From positions 62,001-126,000 of the forward strand of contig DATNNM010000011.1 of NCBI GenBank assembly GCA_035601835.1: DNA of 64,000 nucleotides. Reading direction: 5' to 3'. Below are positions 37,645 to 45,973 of this stretch, piece after piece (the stretch's first letter is position 1; each line of letters begins with the position of its first letter). Position numbers and translations under genes: made by a program. Origin of the DNA: Candidatus Tumulicola sp. (GTDB taxonomy: Bacteria > Vulcanimicrobiota > Vulcanimicrobiia > Eremiobacterales > Eremiobacteraceae). The notes under the pieces are model-generated. The model made no database searches. It was given only the letters and a program-made list of their open reading frames with translations, and was not told the DNA's origin.

Positions 37645-38805
37645 ATGGAGGAACTGCTGCTCATACCCGGTCCGGTCACTGTCGCACCCGACGTCATGGC
37701 GGCGGCCGCCCGTCCGATGCAAAACCATCGCGGCCCGTCGGCCGCGAAACTGTACGCCAAGCTCAACGAGCAGCTCCAAGACGTCTTCCAGACCAAGCAA
37801 CCGGTGCTGTTGCTCGGCTCCTCGGGCACGGGCGGGCTCGAGGCGGCGATCGTCAACCTCTTTTCTCCCGGCGACTCGATCCTGGCGATGCCGATGGGCG
37901 CGTTCGGCGACCGCGCGCTGAAGATCGCACGGACCTTCGGCGCGAACGTCGAGGTGATCGACACGGAGTGGGGCGCGGGCGTCGACCCCGAGCGGCTGCG
38001 CGAGCGGCTTTCGCGAGACCGAGAAGGCCGGATCAAAGGCGTTCTCGTCACGCATAACGAGACATCGACCGGCGCGGCGTGCGATCTCGAGGCGCTGGCG
38101 CGCGCGCGCGGCGATCATCCTGCCCTGCTCGTCGTGGACGCGGTGAGCAGCGTCGGGGCGCTGGACGTGCGCATGGACGAATGGCATATCGACGCGCTGG
38201 TCGCGGCCTCGCAAAAAGCTCTCGGCGGCCTCCCCGGAGCGGCGATGATCGCGCTTTCGGAGCGCGGTTGGCATGCCGCCGAAACCGCCGCCATGCCGCA
38301 TTTTTACTTCGATTTGAGGCATGCTCGGGCCGCCCTGGCCAAGGGGCAGACCTCCTGGACACCCCCCTTCAACGTCCTATTGGCTCTCGAACGTGCGTCC
38401 GATAACTATACCAAGGAAGGGCGGCACGCCGCCTTTGCCCGCCACGCTCTCTTCGCTCAGGCGATTCGAGCGGGTTGCACGGCGCTCGGACTCTCGCTCT
38501 TCGCTCGTCCCGGATCCTATTCGAATACGGTGACGGCGGTGAGCGCGGGACCCGGCATCGACCACAAGGCTTTGCAGCAGGCGCTGCGCGAGCGGTATGG
38601 AGTGGTCGTCGGCGGCGGGCAGATCAAGCTGGAAGGCAAGGTCATCCGCATTGGCAACATGGGCGCCATCGGGCCAAGAGACATCATCGCCGCGCTGGGC
38701 GCGCTCGAAATGGTCTTGCGCGACTTCGGTCTCCGGGTTTCGCCGGGTGCCGGGATCAACGCGGCAACCGAGGTCCTGATCGAAAGCGCTGCCGCGCGAG
38801 CGTAG
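37645..38805 (+). CDS. Class V aminotransferase (alanine-glyoxylate / serine-pyruvate type)
   Basis: 386 residues, PLP-dependent fold type I. Starts with the family signature LLLIPGPVTVAPDVM and MQNHRGP; GSSGTGGLEAAIVNLFSPGD near 57; PLP Lys in VAASQKALGGLPG near 195; C-terminal IRIGNMGAIGPRDI. Closest by pattern to alanine-glyoxylate aminotransferase and ureidoglycine (PucG-like) enzymes; substrate not decided. Shine-Dalgarno GGAG lies five bases before ATG. Divergent from selD. Confidence 0.92.
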   Translation: MEELLLIPGPVTVAPDVMAAAARPMQNHRGPSAAKLYAKLNEQLQDVFQTKQPVLLLGSSGTGGLEAAIVNLFSPGDSILAMPMGAFGDRALKIARTFGANVEVIDTEWGAGVDPERLRERLSRDREGRIKGVLVTHNETSTGAACDLEALARARGDHPALLVVDAVSSVGALDVRMDEWHIDALVAASQKALGGLPGAAMIALSERGWHAAETAAMPHFYFDLRHARAALAKGQTSWTPPFNVLLALERASDNYTKEGRHAAFARHALFAQAIRAGCTALGLSLFARPGSYSNTVTAVSAGPGIDHKALQQALRERYGVVVGGGQIKLEGKVIRIGNMGAIGPRDIIAALGALEMVLRDFGLRVSPGAGINAATEVLIESAAARA

Positions 38806-38840
38806 GCGCCTCGGACGAAAAACTTGGGGGTTCAATCGCA

Positions 38841-40151
38841 GTGAATCGATTCGTTCGTCTTTCGACGCTTTCGCGCTGTCTCGCCATAGTCGTCGCCCTT
38901 GCCTGCGTTGGCATGGTGGCGCTTCCGCAATCGATGCCCGCGCGCGGCGACTCGTCGCAAGCGCTGGCGGTATCAACGCTGGAGAATTCGGCGAACGCGC
39001 CGGCGGACGTGCTACACAACCTCAGCCAAGCGCTGTACGACGGCGCGGCCTCAAGCGGCCGCTTCGAGATGCGCGGCGGCGGTCCGCTGGCCGTCAAGCC
39101 TGCGCTCACCGGCGACATCATGCTTTCCGCGCTCGGCGCCGCATCCGGCGCGCAAGCCGGCCAAGTCATCATCGGCGACCTCGTCAAATATCAAAGCGGT
39201 CAGATCTCGTACCGATTGCAGCTGTATCGCGTACACCCGGTGCAGGCCATGCGCTCGCAGTTCTTCACGCAAAGCTTCACCCCCAACGACTACCGCTCGT
39301 TGGTTTCGAAGTTCTCATCCGACGTCGCGACCCTTGAGGCGCCGCGCAGCGGCGTCGGCACGATTTGGTCTATGGAAGGCGGCTTGCACGCCGATCTCGG
39401 GCTGATCGAGGGATTCCATCTCGGACAACGCTTCAACGTCGTTCGCAACGGCCAAAAAACTGCAGAAGCCGAGATCTCAAAGATCAGCGATCAAGACGCG
39501 ATCGTTGTGATCTCCAACACGAGCGGCGGCTACAAGCCGGCGATCGGCGACAGGCTGATCAGCCAAGACCCGGTGTCTCAGGATGCCGCCGGTGCGGCGG
39601 CCGGACCGGTCCCTGGCAGCGGCGGCGGCAACGGCGGGTTCACGGTCGTAGGCGTGATCCTCGGGGCGGCGGCCGCGATTCTCGGTCTATCCAATCACAG
39701 CAAGGCGCCGACGATAGCGTGCGGCGTCGGCTGCTCGCCCGCGCCGACCTCGACCGCGGGCTCATTCGCCGTAGGGTGCGTGCACGACACCAGCAATCCG
39801 CCGAACTTCACGTGCACGTTCACCAAGCCCGTGCAAGGCGCGGCGACGTTCAATTTCGGCAACTTGAGCACGATTTTCGTGACGACGTTTGTGAGCGGTG
39901 TCCAGCAAGGCCCGACGCAGACGATGGCTCAGTTCAGCGGTAACAGCCAGCTCTTCGATGCCGGCGGAAGTATTCTGACGTTTCGGCCACCGATCGGGTT
40001 CGTGTCGGGAACGACCGTGAATATCACGTTCACAAGCCAGATCCTAGCCACCGACTCGACGCCGCTGACCACCATCACGTATAGCCCCACGTTCTCCGTA
40101 GCTCGGCATCCGCTCTCAGTCCCGGCCGGGCCGCGGATCCCCATACACTAA
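38841..40151 (+). CDS. Exported protein of unknown function
   Basis: About 436 residues. GTG start with GGGGGT nine bases upstream; a frame from 38475 runs through the aminotransferase gene and is not credible. Residues 1-36 form a Sec signal peptide (VVALACVGMVALPQSMPARG). Residues 40-240 resemble a periplasmic domain with a flexible-loop/translocation style ('VIIGDLVKYQSGQISYRLQLYRV'), followed by a Gly/Pro-rich linker, one hydrophobic stretch (GVILGAAAAILGL), and a C-terminal beta domain with paired cysteines that looks Ig-like. No family assigned. A terminator follows. Confidence 0.75.
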   Translation: MNRFVRLSTLSRCLAIVVALACVGMVALPQSMPARGDSSQALAVSTLENSANAPADVLHNLSQALYDGAASSGRFEMRGGGPLAVKPALTGDIMLSALGAASGAQAGQVIIGDLVKYQSGQISYRLQLYRVHPVQAMRSQFFTQSFTPNDYRSLVSKFSSDVATLEAPRSGVGTIWSMEGGLHADLGLIEGFHLGQRFNVVRNGQKTAEAEISKISDQDAIVVISNTSGGYKPAIGDRLISQDPVSQDAAGAAAGPVPGSGGGNGGFTVVGVILGAAAAILGLSNHSKAPTIACGVGCSPAPTSTAGSFAVGCVHDTSNPPNFTCTFTKPVQGAATFNFGNLSTIFVTTFVSGVQQGPTQTMAQFSGNSQLFDAGGSILTFRPPIGFVSGTTVNITFTSQILATDSTPLTTITYSPTFSVARHPLSVPAGPRIPIH

Positions 40152-40166
40152 TCGTAGCACGGGTTA

Positions 40167-40202
40167 TGTAGGGCCGGGGCTTGTAGCCCCGGTCTTTTTT
40201 TT
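40167..40202 (+). terminator. Palindromic element copy 3 (variant) acting as a terminator
   Basis: The inverted variant of the dispersed element (TGTAG then GGCCGGGGC-TTGTA-GCCCCGG) is followed by an eight-T run on the plus strand. CCGGGGC (40174-40180) pairs with GCCCCGG (40186-40192). It would end the plus-strand transcript of the exported protein. The convergent cvpA gene stops within the T run. Confidence 0.8.
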
Positions 40203-40731
40203 ATATCCGGTGGTGCTTCAGCACGAAGGTCGCGATCGGACGGACGAGCGACGGGGTGGACTGCTCGATGAAGGCGTTCGCCGGCTGGTTCAGGCTGTCG
40301 ATCGCTCTCGCGCTGGGCGAAGCTCGCAGCGCGGCGTGCACATCCTTATCTATAGGAAAGAAGAGCGCGATGAAGAGGATCAGCCACAGCACGAACAGGG
40401 CCTTGGCGCAGCCGACGAGTCCTCCGCCGATACGGCTGAAGAACACGAGGATGGGCGGAAGCGGGATGCGCTCGAGCATGTAGCCCAGCGCGCGCACGGC
40501 CGCGAAGACGATCAAGAAGATCAGCCAAAACGCGATGAGGTGCATGGCGGCGTCCGACAGGCTTCGCCAAAACGGGAACACCGCCGCCACGACGCCCGAA
40601 AGCGCTCCCGCCACGAGCCACCCAAGGGCGATCGCGGCCAAGACGCTCGCCTCGCGGACGAATCCCGAGCGGAACCCGCCCCAAAACGTGACGGCGAGCG
40701 TGAGCGCGACGAAGACATCCGGCCAACTCAC
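40201..40731 (-). CDS. CvpA family membrane protein
   Basis: 176 residues, four or five transmembrane helices, opening with the CvpA pattern WPDVFVALTLAVTFWGGFRSGFVRE and carrying ILVFFSRIGGGLVGCAKALF near 95. CvpA proteins are linked to colicin V production in E. coli and to envelope functions elsewhere. GTG start overlaps the pheT stop (GTGA), making it the last gene of the pheST unit. Confidence 0.88.
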   Translation of the reverse strand: MSWPDVFVALTLAVTFWGGFRSGFVREASVLAAIALGWLVAGALSGVVAAVFPFWRSLSDAAMHLIAFWLIFLIVFAAVRALGYMLERIPLPPILVFFSRIGGGLVGCAKALFVLWLILFIALFFPIDKDVHAALRASPSARAIDSLNQPANAFIEQSTPSLVRPIATFVLKHHRI

Positions 40732-43199
40732 TCGCGCAAATGGGCTCCGAACTTCTCGCGAAGCGCTTCGATGATGACGCGGAGACCTGCGTCTGCCTCG
40801 GCATCGGTGATGGTTCCATCCGCCTTGCGCAAGCTCACGGTCAGGGCCACGCTCTTCTTGCCGGCGCCGATCTGCGGGCCGCGGTACTCATCAAAAGAAC
40901 TGACGCTCTCGAACGTCGCGACGCCCGCGCCGCGCGCGGCTTGCATGAGGTCGGCCGCGCTCACGTTTTCCGCGACCACCACCGCAAGGTCGCGTTTGGT
41001 CCCCGGAAAACGCGGAAGCGCTTTGAGCGGCAGCACCGGTCGCGTCTTCGGCAGGTTCTCGAGGTAGAGCACGAACGCGTACGATGCCTCGGGCAGTTCG
41101 TAGGCACGCGCCAGGCGCGGGTGAAGCCGCCCGAATTTGGCGACGACCTTCCCCTCGAGCGTGACGTTGCCGGCAGCGCCGGGATGGAAATAGAAGCGCG
41201 GATGCTGCGTTGTCTCGCCGGGCGTCCCCGCGAGCGTTGTGATGACCGATTCGACTTCGCCCTTGACCGCGAGCAGGTGCCGGTCGATCGCAGCATCCGC
41301 CTCGAGCTCCGCGAAGGCTGCCACGCCGCACAGCGAGGGCCATTCAAACACGCCGTTTTCCGAATAGGCGCCGTCCGGGGCCGTACCCGGGGCTAAAGCC
41401 CCGGCACTACATTTGGCTTTTTCTGAATCGAGCGGGCGGAAGATGTGGCCGGTTTCGAAGAGGCGCAACGGTGCAGGCGTCTTTTTCCACCAGCGCGCCG
41501 CGATCGTCAACACCCCGGGCAAAAGGCTGGGCCTCACAAAGCGCTGCTCGTCTGAAAGCGGATTGGTGATGCCGACCAGCTTGGGCCAGAACGGCAAACC
41601 CGAGCGTTCCCAATCGGCGATGACGCGAGTCCCCTGCAGCGCCAGCGTGACGACTTCGTGATAGCCGAGCGTGGCAAGCGTCTGCGCCAACGCGCTCTCC
41701 TGATCGAAGAGGCTCTCGTCGATCGTCTGCGGAGAGGCGACGGAGGGGCGCTCCTTGATGCCGTCATAGCCGAGCGCGCGCGCGACCTCTTCGACGACGT
41801 CGGTCTCGTCGGCGAGGTCGATGCGCCACCAGGGGATTTCCACTTTCAGCGAAGCACCACCCGAGCTCCGCAATCCGATGGGCGCGATGGCCGCGCTCAT
41901 CTGCTGCGCGGTGTAGTCGCTTCCGAGCAGGGCGTTGACGCGCGCGGGCCGGGCGCTGATCGTGCGGGGCGCGCCCGGTTTTTCGCCGACATCCACGACG
42001 GCGGAAGGCCGTCCGCCGGCTTGCATCAGCAGGCGCGCGGCAGCGCGGCGCCCCAATTCCGGCAGCTCGAGCGGCAGATTTTTTTCATGCCGCGCTGCGC
42101 CCTCGGTGCGCAAGCCGAGCGCCAGCGACGCCCTGCGGATGCGAGCGCCGACGAAATTCGGCGATTCGAGGAACAGATCGGTGGTCTTCTCGGTCACGGC
42201 CGAGCGCACACCGCCGAAAATGCCGGCGACCCCGACGACGCCCTCGCCGTCGGCGATGACGGGCGTGCCTTCGAGCAGCTCGCGCTCGACGCCGTCCAAT
42301 GTGACGACCTTCTCGCCGGCACGCGCCGCGCGCGCGACGATGCCCTTGCCGCGCACGAGCTTCGCGTCGTAGAAATGCAGCGGTTGAGCGGTCTCGATCT
42401 GCACGAAATTGGAGACGTCGACGAGGTAGTTCAGCGAACGCACGCCGGCAGCGTGAAGGCGCAGCGTCATCCACATCGGCGACCGCCCGCCGCGAAGACC
42501 GGTGAACGTCTGGCCGAGCAAACGCCGGCACACGCTCGGATCCGCGATCTCGACGCCGAGCGGAGATGGCGCCTCGCCTATGCCTGGCGGGTAATCCGGC
42601 TCGCGCCATGCGACTTTGAGCCCTGCGGCCAGCTCGCGCGCCAGCCCTATGATCGACAGGCAGTCAGGCCGATTTGCGGGCACGTCGACGTCCAGCAGCG
42701 CATCGCCGAATCGCGCCACGCGCCAAAAATCTTCGCCGACCGGAGCGCTGTCCTCCATGATCAAGATGCCGTCGTCGAATTCGCCGGGCAAAGCCAGCTC
42801 CGTCGCCGAGCACATCATGCCGTTGGACTCGACGCCGCGCAGGGCGCTTTTGAGGATCGTTTTTATGCGCCCGTGCCCGGCCGCGGCGTCGCTCGAGCCG
42901 TGCTCGAAGACGGAAGCGCCGACCAGCGCGATCGGCACCTTATTCCCGGCTGCGACGTTCGCGGCGCCGGTGACGATCTGCAATTTCTCGCGCCCGACGT
43001 CGACGCTTCCCACGAGCAAGCGGTCGGCGTTCGGATGCCGCTCGAGTTTCTCGATGCGGCCCACGACGATGTGCTGCGGGGTGGGTTGGGGGACGATATC
43101 ATCGACGGTCAGTCCCCGCGCCGTGAGCACCTCGGCGATGGTCTGCGCCGGCACGTCAGCGGCGACGAAATCTTTCAGCCACGAGATCGGCGCGCGCAC
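40728..43199 (-). CDS. pheT: Phenylalanyl-tRNA synthetase beta subunit, with in-frame palindromic element
   Basis: 823 residues. Editing and tRNA-binding subunit of the (alpha-beta)2 enzyme. The N-terminal EMAP-like domain (VGRIEKLERHPNADRLLVGSV), B3/B4, B5 (DETDVVEEVARALGYDGI) and the C-terminal anticodon-binding FDX-ACB (SFDEYRGPQIGAGKKSVALTV is near the end) are all present. Residues 597-605 (CSAGALAPG) are encoded by a perfect 25-bp palindromic element read in the open frame. It lies in the linker after 'LFETGHIFRPLD', a surface-exposed region in the catalytic-like module. GTG start directly follows the pheS stop. Confidence 0.96.
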   Translation of the reverse strand: MRAPISWLKDFVAADVPAQTIAEVLTARGLTVDDIVPQPTPQHIVVGRIEKLERHPNADRLLVGSVDVGREKLQIVTGAANVAAGNKVPIALVGASVFEHGSSDAAAGHGRIKTILKSALRGVESNGMMCSATELALPGEFDDGILIMEDSAPVGEDFWRVARFGDALLDVDVPANRPDCLSIIGLARELAAGLKVAWREPDYPPGIGEAPSPLGVEIADPSVCRRLLGQTFTGLRGGRSPMWMTLRLHAAGVRSLNYLVDVSNFVQIETAQPLHFYDAKLVRGKGIVARAARAGEKVVTLDGVERELLEGTPVIADGEGVVGVAGIFGGVRSAVTEKTTDLFLESPNFVGARIRRASLALGLRTEGAARHEKNLPLELPELGRRAAARLLMQAGGRPSAVVDVGEKPGAPRTISARPARVNALLGSDYTAQQMSAAIAPIGLRSSGGASLKVEIPWWRIDLADETDVVEEVARALGYDGIKERPSVASPQTIDESLFDQESALAQTLATLGYHEVVTLALQGTRVIADWERSGLPFWPKLVGITNPLSDEQRFVRPSLLPGVLTIAARWWKKTPAPLRLFETGHIFRPLDSEKAKCSAGALAPGTAPDGAYSENGVFEWPSLCGVAAFAELEADAAIDRHLLAVKGEVESVITTLAGTPGETTQHPRFYFHPGAAGNVTLEGKVVAKFGRLHPRLARAYELPEASYAFVLYLENLPKTRPVLPLKALPRFPGTKRDLAVVVAENVSAADLMQAARGAGVATFESVSSFDEYRGPQIGAGKKSVALTVSLRKADGTITDAEADAGLRVIIEALREKFGAHLRE
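41387..41411 (+). repeat. Dispersed palindromic element, copy 4, inside the pheT coding sequence
   Basis: Exact 25-bp copy of the element at 4042. On the minus strand pheT reads it as TGT AGT GCC GGG GCT TTA GCC CCG G, with no stop, adding Cys-Ser-Ala-Gly-Ala-Leu-Ala-Pro-Gly to the protein. Confidence 0.9.
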
Positions 43200-44222
43200 C
43201 TACGCGAACTGCTCCAAGAAGGCGGGGTCATTTTCCACGAACAGACGGATGTCGTCGATGCCATGCCGCACCATAGCGATGCGTTCGACGCCGAGGCCGA
43301 AGGCCCAGCCGGTGAAGATCTCGGGATCGTATTTCGCCATGCGCAGCACGTTGGGGTGCACCATGCCGCTGCCGCCCATCTCGAGCCAACCCGACCCGCC
43401 GCACGTGCGACAGCCGTTTCCGTCGCACACTCCGCACGAGACATCGACCTCCGCGGAGGGCTCGGTGAACGGGAAATATGACGGCCGAAAGCGCGTGCGC
43501 CGATTCTCGCCGTAGAGATGCCGGCACAAATCGCTGACGAAGCCTTTGAGGTGGCCGAACGTGATGCCGCGATCGACCTGGAGCCCCTCGATCTGATGGA
43601 ACTGAAACGAGTGGCGCGCGTCGAGCGAATCCCGCCGATAGCACTTGCCGGGAGCGAGGATCGCTATCGGCGGCGGGTACGCCTCCATCGTGCGCATCTG
43701 CACCGGTGACGTGTGTGCCCGCAGCAGCGTGCCGGGGTCGAGATAGAATGTGTCGAGGCCCTCGCGCGCCGGGTGGTCGGCGGGGATGTTCAACGCTTCG
43801 AAATTGTAGTATTCGGTCTCGACCTCGGGCCCGGTGACGATCGCAAAGCCGCGCGAGCGAAAAAACGCGACGACGTCGTCTAGGGTCCGGCGCAAGATGT
43901 GCACGCTGCCGGTGCGCGGCGGGCCCGCGGTGAGGGTCACATCGTAGGTGCGAGCTAAGCTTCCCTCGACCGCCGCGTTCTCGAGACGAGAGCGCGCGTC
44001 GGCGAGCGCGCTCTCGATGCGCGACTTGGCATCGTTTGCAAGACGCCCGAAGGCCGCGCGCTCGGCGGGCGGCATCTTGGCCAGGCCCGCCATGACCAGC
44101 GAGAGCCTGCCGCCCTTGCGGCCTAACACCTCGGTGCGCAACGCCTCGAGATCGTCCAGGCTTGTCACGGCCGCCGCGCGCGCGATGACCTCGTTTTCGA
44201 GCTGCTGGAGTTGGTCGCTCAA
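43200..44222 (-). CDS. pheS: Phenylalanyl-tRNA synthetase alpha subunit
   Basis: 340 residues. Catalytic subunit that charges tRNA-Phe. Class II motifs: GPEVETEYYNFEALNIPADHPAREG (motif 1/2 region, near residue 120), LRAHTSPVQMR, CYRRDSLDARHSFQFHQIEG (motif 2), and GWAFGLGVERIAMVRHGIDDIR (motif 3). The best start is TTG at 44222 (SDQLQQLENEV), which has AGGAG five bases upstream; another TTG at 44240 is less likely. A hairpin at 44243-44264 lies in the leader. Confidence 0.97.
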   Translation of the reverse strand: MSDQLQQLENEVIARAAAVTSLDDLEALRTEVLGRKGGRLSLVMAGLAKMPPAERAAFGRLANDAKSRIESALADARSRLENAAVEGSLARTYDVTLTAGPPRTGSVHILRRTLDDVVAFFRSRGFAIVTGPEVETEYYNFEALNIPADHPAREGLDTFYLDPGTLLRAHTSPVQMRTMEAYPPPIAILAPGKCYRRDSLDARHSFQFHQIEGLQVDRGITFGHLKGFVSDLCRHLYGENRRTRFRPSYFPFTEPSAEVDVSCGVCDGNGCRTCGGSGWLEMGGSGMVHPNVLRMAKYDPEIFTGWAFGLGVERIAMVRHGIDDIRLFVENDPAFLEQFA

Positions 44223-44242
44223 CGCCGCTCCTAAATGCAAGA

Positions 44243-44264
44243 TGGCCGCAAACGCTTGCGGCCA
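44243..44264 (-). repeat. Palindromic hairpin in the pheS leader
   Basis: Nine-bp perfect stem TGGCCGCAA / TTGCGGCCA with loop ACGC, between the YqzL-like ORF and the pheS start. Its architecture resembles the other dispersed hairpins. It may separate translation of the two genes. Confidence 0.5.
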
Positions 44265-44295
44265 CCCGGGCTACTCAAAACCTACCTTGAGCTAT

Positions 44296-44397
44296 CTAGT
44301 TCGCTGATCCTGATGGCGCCATCAGTCTGTACACGATGTAGGCTTTTACGGAGCCGGTCGCCATGAAAAGCTTCCAAAATAACGCGGGAGAAAGCAT
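44296..44397 (-). CDS. YqzL-like micro-protein (33 residues)
   Basis: A short ORF between the pheST promoter and pheS. The core FWKLFMATGSVKAYIVYRLM matches the pattern of the YqzL-like family (W-x-x-F-x-x-T-G-x-x-x-x-Y-L/I-x-Y/F-x-x), known in Firmicutes near recO, where its function is unknown. AAGGAGG (44411-44417) lies 13 bases before the ATG, longer than usual but strong. It is the first gene of the pheS-pheT-cvpA transcript. Confidence 0.6.
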   Translation of the reverse strand: MLSPALFWKLFMATGSVKAYIVYRLMAPSGSAN

Positions 44398-44442
44398 CTG
44401 GGATGCCTGACCTCCTTGTATTACTCCGTTAGTTCGAACCTG

Positions 44443-44471
44443 AGTATAGCACACGGGTGTGATGAGAACAA
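44443..44471 (-). promoter_or_regulatory. Promoter of the yqzL-like/pheST operon
   Basis: Minus strand: -35 TTGTTC (44466-44471), -10 TATACT (44443-44448), spacer 17 bp. Predicted transcription start near 44436, about 40 bases before the micro-ORF and 214 before pheS. Confidence 0.65.
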
Positions 44472-44509
44472 GGCGGGGAGGGGGCTTGACTTTTCGTCGT
44501 TATTTGTTC

Positions 44510-45331
44510 TCATTTTTTGGCCTTCAGAAGGCCGCTCGAACGAGCCAATTCATAGAGCAAAATCGACCCCGCGATCGCTGCGTTGAGGGATTCGACCTGG
44601 GGCGACTGCGGTATGCCGACCCGCTGGGCGATGTCGTCCGGAGGTATGCCTTCAAGTCCCCTTCGTTCGTTGCCGACCACCAGCGCGATGCGCGGTCCTG
44701 GGGTTATTGAACGCACGTCCGGGGCACCGGCTTGGGCTGCCACGAGGCAAAGCCCGCTCTGGGCCGACGCCCTCAGCATCTCTTCCCAGCGCTCGTACCG
44801 GAATATCGGGAGGCGGAAGAGTGACCCCATGGCGGCGCGGACCACCTTATCGTTATACGGTTCGACCGAGTGCGGCCCGAAACACGCCGCCGCTGCACCA
44901 AAGGCTTCCGCGCTGCGCACCATCGTGCCGGCGTTGCCGGGGTCGTCGAGGTCGTGGAGCGCTAACACGAGCACCGGTCCCTTCTCGGGCAGCAGCTCGG
45001 CGAGCGCCGACAGCGGCCGATCGAAGAAGCGCGCCACGGCCACGATGCCCTGCGGCGTCTTCGTCTGCGCTAACGCGTCGATGCTGCGCGGCTCGACCGG
45101 GTGCACCGGCACACCTGTCTCGCGCGCTCGGGAGGCTGCAGCATCGACGGCTGGGTGGCGCTCCGGCACGACGAAGACCGCTTCGAGATGCGCACCCGCC
45201 TCGAGGGCGGCCTCGATCAGCGTCGGCCCTTCAATCAGAAAGCACCGCTTTAGCGTGCGGTGCTTCTTTTGATGCAGCAGTCGGGCAGCTCGGATCTGCG
45301 GGCTGTGAAAACCCACCGATCCGTTCGCCAC
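44510..45331 (-). CDS. TrmH/SpoU-family RNA 2'-O-methyltransferase
   Basis: About 273 residues, SPOUT knot fold. An N-terminal L30e-like substrate-binding domain (KHRTLKRCFLIEGPTLIEAALEAG) is followed by the SAM-binding domain with LALHDLDDPGNAGTMVRSAEAFG (motif 1), IALVVGNERRGLEG (motif 2), and VESLNAAIAGSILLYEL (motif 3). It probably methylates ribose in rRNA or tRNA. GTG 45331 starts four bases after the rplT stop; the longer ORF from 45391 runs inside rplT. Position after rplT suits the tsnR-like genes found there in many bacteria. Confidence 0.92.
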   Translation of the reverse strand: MANGSVGFHSPQIRAARLLHQKKHRTLKRCFLIEGPTLIEAALEAGAHLEAVFVVPERHPAVDAAASRARETGVPVHPVEPRSIDALAQTKTPQGIVAVARFFDRPLSALAELLPEKGPVLVLALHDLDDPGNAGTMVRSAEAFGAAAACFGPHSVEPYNDKVVRAAMGSLFRLPIFRYERWEEMLRASAQSGLCLVAAQAGAPDVRSITPGPRIALVVGNERRGLEGIPPDDIAQRVGIPQSPQVESLNAAIAGSILLYELARSSGLLKAKK

Positions 45332-45335
45332 GGTT

Positions 45336-45707
45336 TTACGCCCCGACCGGCGCCGGCGCGTGTTTCTTGGCGACCTCCAGCAAACGCGCAAACGCCGGCT
45401 GGTCGTTGAGCGCGAGTTCGGCCAGCACTTTGCGATTGATGGACAGACCCTCTTTCTTCAGCGCGCTCATCAGGCGGCTGTAGGTGATCCCCTCTTGGCG
45501 CGCTGCGGCGTTGATGCGCGCGATCCACAGCGAACGGAAATCGCGCTTGCGTCGCCGGCGATCCCGAAACGCGTACGTGAGCGAATGCAGCAGCGCTTCG
45601 TTGGCTGCCTTGTAGTTCCGGCCGCGGGCGCCCCGAAAGCCTTTGACGGCTTTCAACACTTTGCGTCGCTTGTTGAGCGACATCATACCGCGTTTCACGC
45701 GTCCCAT
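45336..45707 (-). CDS. rplT: 50S ribosomal protein L20
   Basis: 123 residues. Binds 23S rRNA early in assembly. Full-length family pattern: MGRVKRGMMSLNKRRKVLKAVKGF at the N-terminus (basic, extended), RDRRRRKRDFRSLWIARINAA, and GLSINRKVLAELA. In many bacteria L20 also represses the infC-rpmI-rplT mRNA. It is 62 bp from rpmI, and that gap holds a copy of the palindromic element. Confidence 0.97.
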   Translation of the reverse strand: MGRVKRGMMSLNKRRKVLKAVKGFRGARGRNYKAANEALLHSLTYAFRDRRRRKRDFRSLWIARINAAARQEGITYSRLMSALKKEGLSINRKVLAELALNDQPAFARLLEVAKKHAPAPVGA

Positions 45708-45740
45708 AATTTTGTTTCCTTACCTACGACAACATAATCT

Positions 45741-45765
45741 TGTAGTGCCGGGGCTTTAGCCCCGG
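45741..45765 (-). repeat. Dispersed palindromic element, copy 5
   Basis: Exact inverted copy of the element at 4042, in the short gap between rpmI and rplT. There it forms a hairpin in the infC operon mRNA. Confidence 0.9.
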
Positions 45766-45769
45766 AATC

Positions 45770-45973
45770 CTACGCGTACGGAAGTTTCAGTCGCAGCTTG
45801 CGCACGTCGGTCTTGTCGGCCACCACCTGTTTGCGGAACTTGCGGATGCGCTTGGGCGACTTCTTCGTGAGGATGTGGCTGCATCCGGAGAACTGGCGCT
45901 CGCGCATGAACTTACCCGTGCCCGTGACCTTCACGCGCTTGGCGGTTCCTCGATGCGTTTTCAGTTTAGGCAT
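45770..45973 (-). CDS. rpmI: 50S ribosomal protein L35
   Basis: 67 residues, very basic: [20 protein letters not shown] start, [17 protein letters not shown]. The ATG at 45973 is the family start; the frame extends to 46000 inside infC. Overlaps infC by 8 bp. Confidence 0.96.
   Translation of the reverse strand: MPKLKTHRGTAKRVKVTGTGKFMRERQFSGCSHILTKKSPKRIRKFRKQVVADKTDVRKLRLKLPYA

Noticed and set aside
41658-43481. 607-residue plus-strand ORF opposite pheT/pheS
   Set aside because: Runs across the pheT-pheS border on the wrong strand; low-complexity composition typical of antisense frames at this GC content.
44432-44439. GTTCGAAC resembling a tRNA T-loop
   Set aside because: No acceptor, D or anticodon arms can be built around it, and it falls just downstream of the pheST -10 box.
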